Below are positions 59,350 through 64,000 of a stretch of 64,000 nucleotides of DNA, in pieces (position 1 is the first letter of the stretch; each line of letters starts with the position of its first letter). The stretch is taken from NCBI GenBank assembly GCA_964023275.1, contig OZ029919.1, forward strand, positions 9,998,202-10,062,201, given 5' to 3'. Made by a program: the position numbers and the translations under genes. The stretch comes from Norana najaformis. Its lineage: Eukaryota; Annelida; Clitellata; Crassiclitellata; Hormogastridae. The notes beneath the pieces are model-generated. The model had not been told where the DNA came from, did no database searches, and saw only the letters and a program-made list of their open reading frames with translations.

Positions 59350-59830
59350 GACATATTGTTTAGCTAATCACATATTCACCGACAAGAGTAACTTACAATA
59401 CGGACAGACCATCGTACAGCACAACACTTTTCCAATAGGAGGCGCCAGTGTCGCTAGTCCGAGCAGATGGGACGACTGCACGGAGCCCTGCGCCGCAACG
59501 CAGCCAACGGCAAAGGCGGCGGCGGCGGCGAAGGCAGCCGTGCGAACGCTGATTCCCGTATCACGGCGCGCCGGCTGCTATAGTCACTCGCTGTTCTAGG
59601 TGGGGACATGTCGCGCTCTCGGGCCGTCCCTCCGCCGTCCCTTACTCTGTCTGTCTGTCTTTGGCCCTGGTGGACCCCAAACGCCTTCTCAGACCGACCG
59701 TCATACACGCAAGCCGTAGCATAAACTCCGACCGAAGCTAGAGCCAAACCCGACGGATTAGGGCTGCATGCGTCGTTTGTTAGAATGCTTTGCACGGCGT
59801 CCTGAAATTCTTCGTTGTCAATGGAAATGC
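59350..59830 (-). promoter_or_regulatory. GC/CpG-rich 5' flank and probable 5' UTR/promoter of the NALF-like gene
   Basis: The stretch upstream of the start codon, above all 59450-59720, is rich in CG dinucleotides and GCC/GGC runs, in contrast to the AT-rich surroundings. An extra ATG lies 5 nt upstream of the chosen start in another frame and opens an overlapping ORF of about 54 codons, so leaky scanning is possible. A 113-codon minus-strand ORF at 59454-59795 is low-complexity (Pro/Arg/Ala) and is treated as untranslated. No TATA box or initiator could be assigned. Confidence 0.35.
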
Positions 59831-60235
59831 GGGCTCAGCTTAGACACAGACATATCCAGACAGACAGACACAGATAGACACGCACAGGCACACAGGCACG
59901 GTGCCGTGCAGAGCAGTCAGACAAACGAACCGACGGAAGAATAAGCCTACACATGCACACAGACAGATTGAGAGATGCTCGCCCACACGAGTATACGCAG
60001 ACAGACATGCAGTCACGAAAAGACAAACACAGCTACCTTAAAAGTAATGCAAACATGCACATAGGTAGACGGACAAGCAGACAAACAGATGACTATACAC
60101 GAGCAAGAATACATACACATGTAAGCCTGTAGGTCTAAACAGCGAAACAGAAACACGTGGATACGTAGACAAACGCACAGATCTACACACGCATACGAAT
60201 GACCTAACCGCAATGTCTCCGACGACACCGATCAT

Positions 60236-61129
60236 GTTTTGTATATAAATACATATATACGCATTAATGTATGCACCTATAATATGCACACGTGCGATTC
60301 CTGTACATCAGTATGTAATATATATATATACATAAATATGTGGTATATATATATATATATGAAGTTGTGTGTGCCCTGCGTGTCTATATATAAAAATATA
60401 TAAAGTGCATATAAATATCTATAGCGTATGTGTGCGTGTCAGTCGGTGAGCATTTCAAGCGAAATTAAGAAGCGAAGCGTTGCCTTACACATGCTGTACA
60501 CAAGTGAGGAGACAGCGTGAGCAGCAGCCGCAGCAGCCGAAGCAGCAGCCGAAGCAGCAGCCGAAGCAGGCCTGCATTAGCACACACACACAGACACACA
60601 CCAAACTCTAGCATCGACGTCTCAGCAGCCATCGCAGCTGCAGCAGTCAAGCACTGAGACGACGATGCAGCTTAAGAGCTTTAGGCGGCCACGCACGCGG
60701 ATCCTTGGAAGCTGGCCTGGTGCATGGATTCAAGGACGAACGAACGGACGTCCAGAGATGAGACGGAAGACTTAAGGACGCAAGGACAAAAGGACGGAAA
60801 GACAGAAGGATGGAAGGACTCAAGGACGGAAGAAGGACAAAATGGCAGAAGGACTGACACACAGAGGGACGGAAGGACAGAAGGACGGAAGAAGACAAAA
60901 TTAAAGAAAGTCGGAAAGACTGAAGGACGCAGAGACAGAAGGACGGAAAGATGGAAAGATATATAGAAGGAAGGACGGAAAGTCGGACGAATGGATGGAT
61001 GGACGAATGGATGGATGGATGGATAGATGGATGGATGGATAGATGGATGGATGGATGGATGGATGGATGGATGGATGGATGGATGGATCAGCAAATGGAT
61101 GCATATATATATGTATGAATGCATGTATG

Positions 61130-61163
<34 letters not shown>

Positions 61164-61173
61164 TGTATGTATG

Positions 61174-61207
<34 letters not shown>

Positions 61208-61262
61208 TGTATGTATATATGGATGGATGTATGTATATATGTATGTACAGTAATATATGTAT
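60236..61262. repeat. Microsatellite cluster: (TA)n, CAGCCGAAG, GGACGGAA, (GGAT)n, (GTAT)n
   Basis: 60300-60420 is TA-rich. 60520-60572 is a cagcagccgaag repeat. 60725-60985 is a degenerate ggacggaaggac array. 60990-61088 is (GGAT)n and 61115-61258 is (GTAT)n. The long Ile/His/Pro/Ser and Met/Tyr/Val/Cys ORFs on both strands are repeat artefacts. Confidence 0.93.
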
Positions 61263-61368
61263 GTGTTACATGTGAGTCATCGTCATTTTCTGTCAGTCCG
61301 CCATGACAGTAGAGAAAAGGCTGCACTAATAAGAATCACAGCTTTAGCGTTAGATATAGGTCAAAATA

Positions 61369-61658
61369 GTGCGGCAGGGTGGTCTATGGGTAACGCGTTT
61401 GGTCAATGATCATGAAGTTGCGGGTTCGACTTCGTGTGACGACCCTGGAGTTGTAAGTTATTTGCGCACCCCGTGCTTCAGTCACCAAGCAGTACAATTT
61501 GGTATCGGCGTAAGCTGGGATGTAAACGGCAAGTCCTGCGATGCACTGGCCCCGTGTCAAGGACCTTGGGATTCGTCCATTGCCGGCTCAAGGGCCAAGA
61601 AAGGAAGATGAGAGCCTCCCTTAGGTCTCACTTGTGGGATAAGGGATACTTTACTTTT
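61369..61658 (+). mobile_element. tRNA-derived SINE, family A, full-length copy
   Basis: Perfect 14-bp target-site duplication tataggtcaaaata at 61355-61368 and 61659-61672. A-box tggtctatgg (61380-61389), B-box-like ggttcgacttc (61423-61433), a body with ggcaagtcctgcgatgcact and an AT-rich tail ending ctttactttt. The exact duplication suggests a fairly recent insertion. The antisense relative is at 44290-44515. Confidence 0.93.
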
Positions 61659-61854
61659 TATAGGTCAAAATACGAGAAGTAGCATCAGACTTAAATATGT
61701 GTTAAAATGCGGGTCATCGCCGTTTACTGTCAGTCCGTCATGGCAATTTAGAAAGGACAAAAAAGGAATAAGATTCCTAAAAAACTGGACAATATAAATG
61801 GCTGAAAAAACAGGTCGAGAAGCATCAGGAGCATCAACAGAGCGATAATGAAGC

Positions 61855-62195
61855 CTCGTATTTAACGCAGATTTAACCCTGAGGCTACTCCTCGTTTTTT
61901 ACCTCTATTTAACGCTAAAACTGTTACTGGTCGGCCTGTTTCAGCATAAACTTTGACCCTCAGGTTATTACTCATATTCTGACTTGCAGTTAATGCTCTG
62001 GCTATGACGATTATTTCCCTCCCCATATTTAACCTTCGGGGTAGTTCGGGCTGTGACCTATATTTGACCTACATTTAGTTTTCAGAATGTGACTTAAGCT
62101 TATGTTTTACTAATATTTAACTTTCACCCATATTTGATCCGTTCTTAGCCCTCAGGCTATGAATAATATTTTGATCCATGTTTGACCCTACATTG
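61855..62195. repeat. Degenerate repeat of 'tatttaaccctcaggctatga'-like units
   Basis: Phrases of the type atttaacc/atttgacc and ctcaggctat/ctcaggttat recur about every 30-40 bp through the block, strongly diverged. Confidence 0.6.
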
Positions 62196-62849
62196 CACTA
62201 TATCTTCGTATGCTAGACAATGTGTCGTGTTTAATTCCTCAGTATATAATCGTGTGCTACTATTGTCTGTCTTGTTAGCTAAGCTACAATTGAGGTCATC
62301 GATTCTATTATTATCGATTCAGCGTCATTTGCAGGAGCTGAAAAATTAAATTTTGTAACAATTCATTTACATAGACCTATTTAGAGAAAGTGATCTTCAA
62401 AAAAGAATTTTAAGAGCAACTCTGGGAAATTTAAAGGAAAACGTTTGATTCGTTTTAGGTGCAAATCTGAACAACGTAAACAGATCCAGGTGTACTGGCA
62501 CTGCGCGCGTTACAAGTGCTTTAATAAATAATAAATAATAAATAATAAAATAAGTGAGTTTGTGTTGTTTCAGGAACGACTGAGATTTGCATTAAATCCA
62601 CGCTGACGTAGCATGATCATGTTACCAACTGCATGGCTAGTCCGCTGGTTATTGTAAAAAGAAAGATCGGTAGTTGCGACTTGTTTGTGCGTTATATAAA
62701 CAGTTTTGCTCTCGAGTGTCAATATCCCATACCTGTTGTGGCAGAAGTGTTAAACAAGTTTATACATCATACAAACTCATATATGCTTCATCGCTTGCAA
62801 TTTCTGCATCGGTCTTTCACTCAAAACCGAAAGCATTCCTCTTTCCCAG

Positions 62850-63075
62850 ATCCTATCCTGACTCCCCTTCTTCCTCTTATCACTCTTTCCGCTCCAATCA
62901 CAAGCACCATCCAGGTAGCCGCCACGCTGTCTCTCTGCCTGACTTTTGGATCTTGACCTGGAACAGAACCCTTTTGCCTATCGATTTTGTTTTGACTGAG
63001 CCCTGTGAATAAGCTGATCCCGTGACGTGGCTTTCGTTGGGCGCTGTAGAAATCTCGGAATTACGATTACGATTA
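62850..63075 (+). mobile_element. LINE 3' end with a (TTACGA)n tail
   Basis: Homologous in opposite orientation to 49690-49900: ttggatcttgacctgg, cgattttgttttgactga and gggcgctgtagaa. It ends attacgattacgattacgaa. 62633-62850 is probably the preceding RT C-terminal sequence (CFHSK...FLF type). Confidence 0.75.
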
Positions 63076-63079
63076 CGAA

Positions 63080-64000
63080 TGGATAGTCAAAACGGGCAAG
63101 TTGTTGGTTCGAAGCCTGATCAGCTCAGAAACATCGTCGATATTTTCTAGTGGCCATTGACCAGAGCGGCGGGATTCGCAAATCCCTGGGTCACGAAATG
63201 ACTGGTAAAGAAGATTCAGCGCTGGATTCGACAATTTCAGCCAAACGACGTAAGTGAAACGAAGGACTAAGGTTCGAAAGTCGGACAAGCAACTACGGTG
63301 GCGAGTGAGGGTCAACTTTTCAAGAATTCAAGTTTGGTTGGTGATTGTCAGTTCTGTTCTAATCATCCGAAGATCCCGTCGTCGATAAAATTGAATGACC
63401 TTCGCGGTTGAAGTCATTGTTAGCTCGGAGCAGCTGAAGAAGAGAGGATCCGAACTTAAGACAAGATAGGTGAAAATACATGTACTGTATTTTACGAATA
63501 TTTTCATAACTTGATTTACATTTTACCCTGAAGTGTATTTGTTGCGCACGGTGTAAAGAATTGATTTTTGCTTACATTACAAAGATTACTCAAAGCTAAA
63601 AGCTACTTTGTAGGCAGAAAAGCAGGCAAAAATTAACAAGCTGGGTAAGTAAGTAATGCCTTTGTTAACACGCCATATGTCCATCGACTGGGCGAGGAAT
63701 CGTAGGCGACAAAGGAGTACAAAGGAATAAGACGCGATGGACAGACCGGGGCTCAAAAGACATTCACCGAGACTCAGAAGGACAGGTGAAGTAGAAAACA
63801 GGACATAGAAAAATCAAGTGTGAGAGAAGATTGCAGAAACCGGTCATACGGTCTTCGAAATTTACGTGATTCCGATTAAGACCGAAAAGGAGTAACGAAG
63901 AGATTGAACCAGAGAGAGGCAGAGAGGCAGGAAGACAAACTAAACAGCAGCGAAATCAAGGCAGAGACTGAGCCAGACCCAGTAAAAGATAGCGCCAGAG
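63080..64000. other. Unassigned right edge of the window
   Basis: Slightly GC-richer and purine-rich towards the end (gagagaggcagagaggcagg). A possible donor, ATAG|GTGAAA, lies near 63470, but no exon could be supported. Confidence 0.3.

Noticed and set aside
60681..61326. Long Ile/His/Pro/Ser ORFs as genes
   Set aside because: Direct translations of (GGAT)n, (GTAT)n and GGACGGAA repeats.
61375..61440. tRNA gene
   Set aside because: Same reasoning: tRNA-like head of a SINE with target-site duplication.

Overview
This is eukaryotic, almost certainly metazoan, DNA: repeat-rich, mostly non-coding sequence with AT-rich intron-like tracts, tRNA-derived SINEs, several decayed non-LTR retrotransposons, hAT and Ty3/gypsy relics, microsatellites, and one recognisable host exon that ends at a GT splice donor. 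The repeat mix suits a marine invertebrate, perhaps a lophotrochozoan, but the sequence alone does not fix the species. Nothing in it looks bacterial: no operons and no intact intronless genes.

Host gene content. The clearest gene is on the minus strand at 58213-59349. It is the 5' coding exon (379 codons) of a NALF/FAM155 (NLF-1) family protein, the auxiliary subunit of the NALCN sodium-leak channel. The exon is GC-rich and CpG-rich and sits next to a GC-rich, promoter-like stretch (about 59350-59830). It ends at an AAG|GTGGGT donor, so the intron runs leftward from 58212 and much of the window may be intron of this gene. No second exon could be identified. A second CpG-rich island at 17500-17960 holds a minus-strand ORF with one hydrophobic segment. 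It could be a 3' exon of the same gene or an unrelated exon. A weak plus-strand exon candidate with a strong polypyrimidine/AG acceptor lies at 10997-11237.

Layout. 0.3-2.1 kb: antisense Ty3/gypsy pol remnant. 3.8-4.65 kb: antisense hAT transposase remnant. 6.1-7.6 kb: two old tandem duplications. 7.9-8.2 kb: antisense LINE tail. 9.4 and 23.0 kb: two copies of one SINE family. 13.2-13.5 kb: a foldback (inverted-repeat) element. 15.1-17.1 kb: strongly purine-biased strand. 18.2 and 54.0 kb: a second SINE family. 20.2-20.7 kb: a hAT MITE with perfect 8-bp target-site duplications. 21.4-22.9 kb: paired, oppositely oriented tetranucleotide satellites and a degenerate tandem repeat. 27.25-28.0 kb: internally deleted BED-finger hAT transposase. 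33.6-35.5 kb: an RTE-type LINE interrupted by a second LINE tail. 35.8-37.8 kb: an antisense LINE split by a minisatellite. 38.55-40.3 kb: a third LINE. 41.2-43.65 kb: an antisense LINE beside a SINE. 46.0-47.8 kb: a fifth LINE type. 49.7-50.3 and 62.8-63.1 kb: 3' ends of one LINE family in opposite orientation. 51.07-51.81 kb: about 19 head-to-tail copies of a 39-bp unit. 60.2-61.3 kb: a microsatellite cluster. 61.37-61.66 kb: a SINE with a perfect 14-bp target-site duplication.

The elements do not act together as a pathway; the layout records layered insertion and decay around (probably within) a neuronal channel-subunit gene. The most unusual sequence is the 39-bp satellite, whose unit is almost entirely a chain of short palindromes. 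All family assignments come from reading translated motifs by eye; no database search was run.
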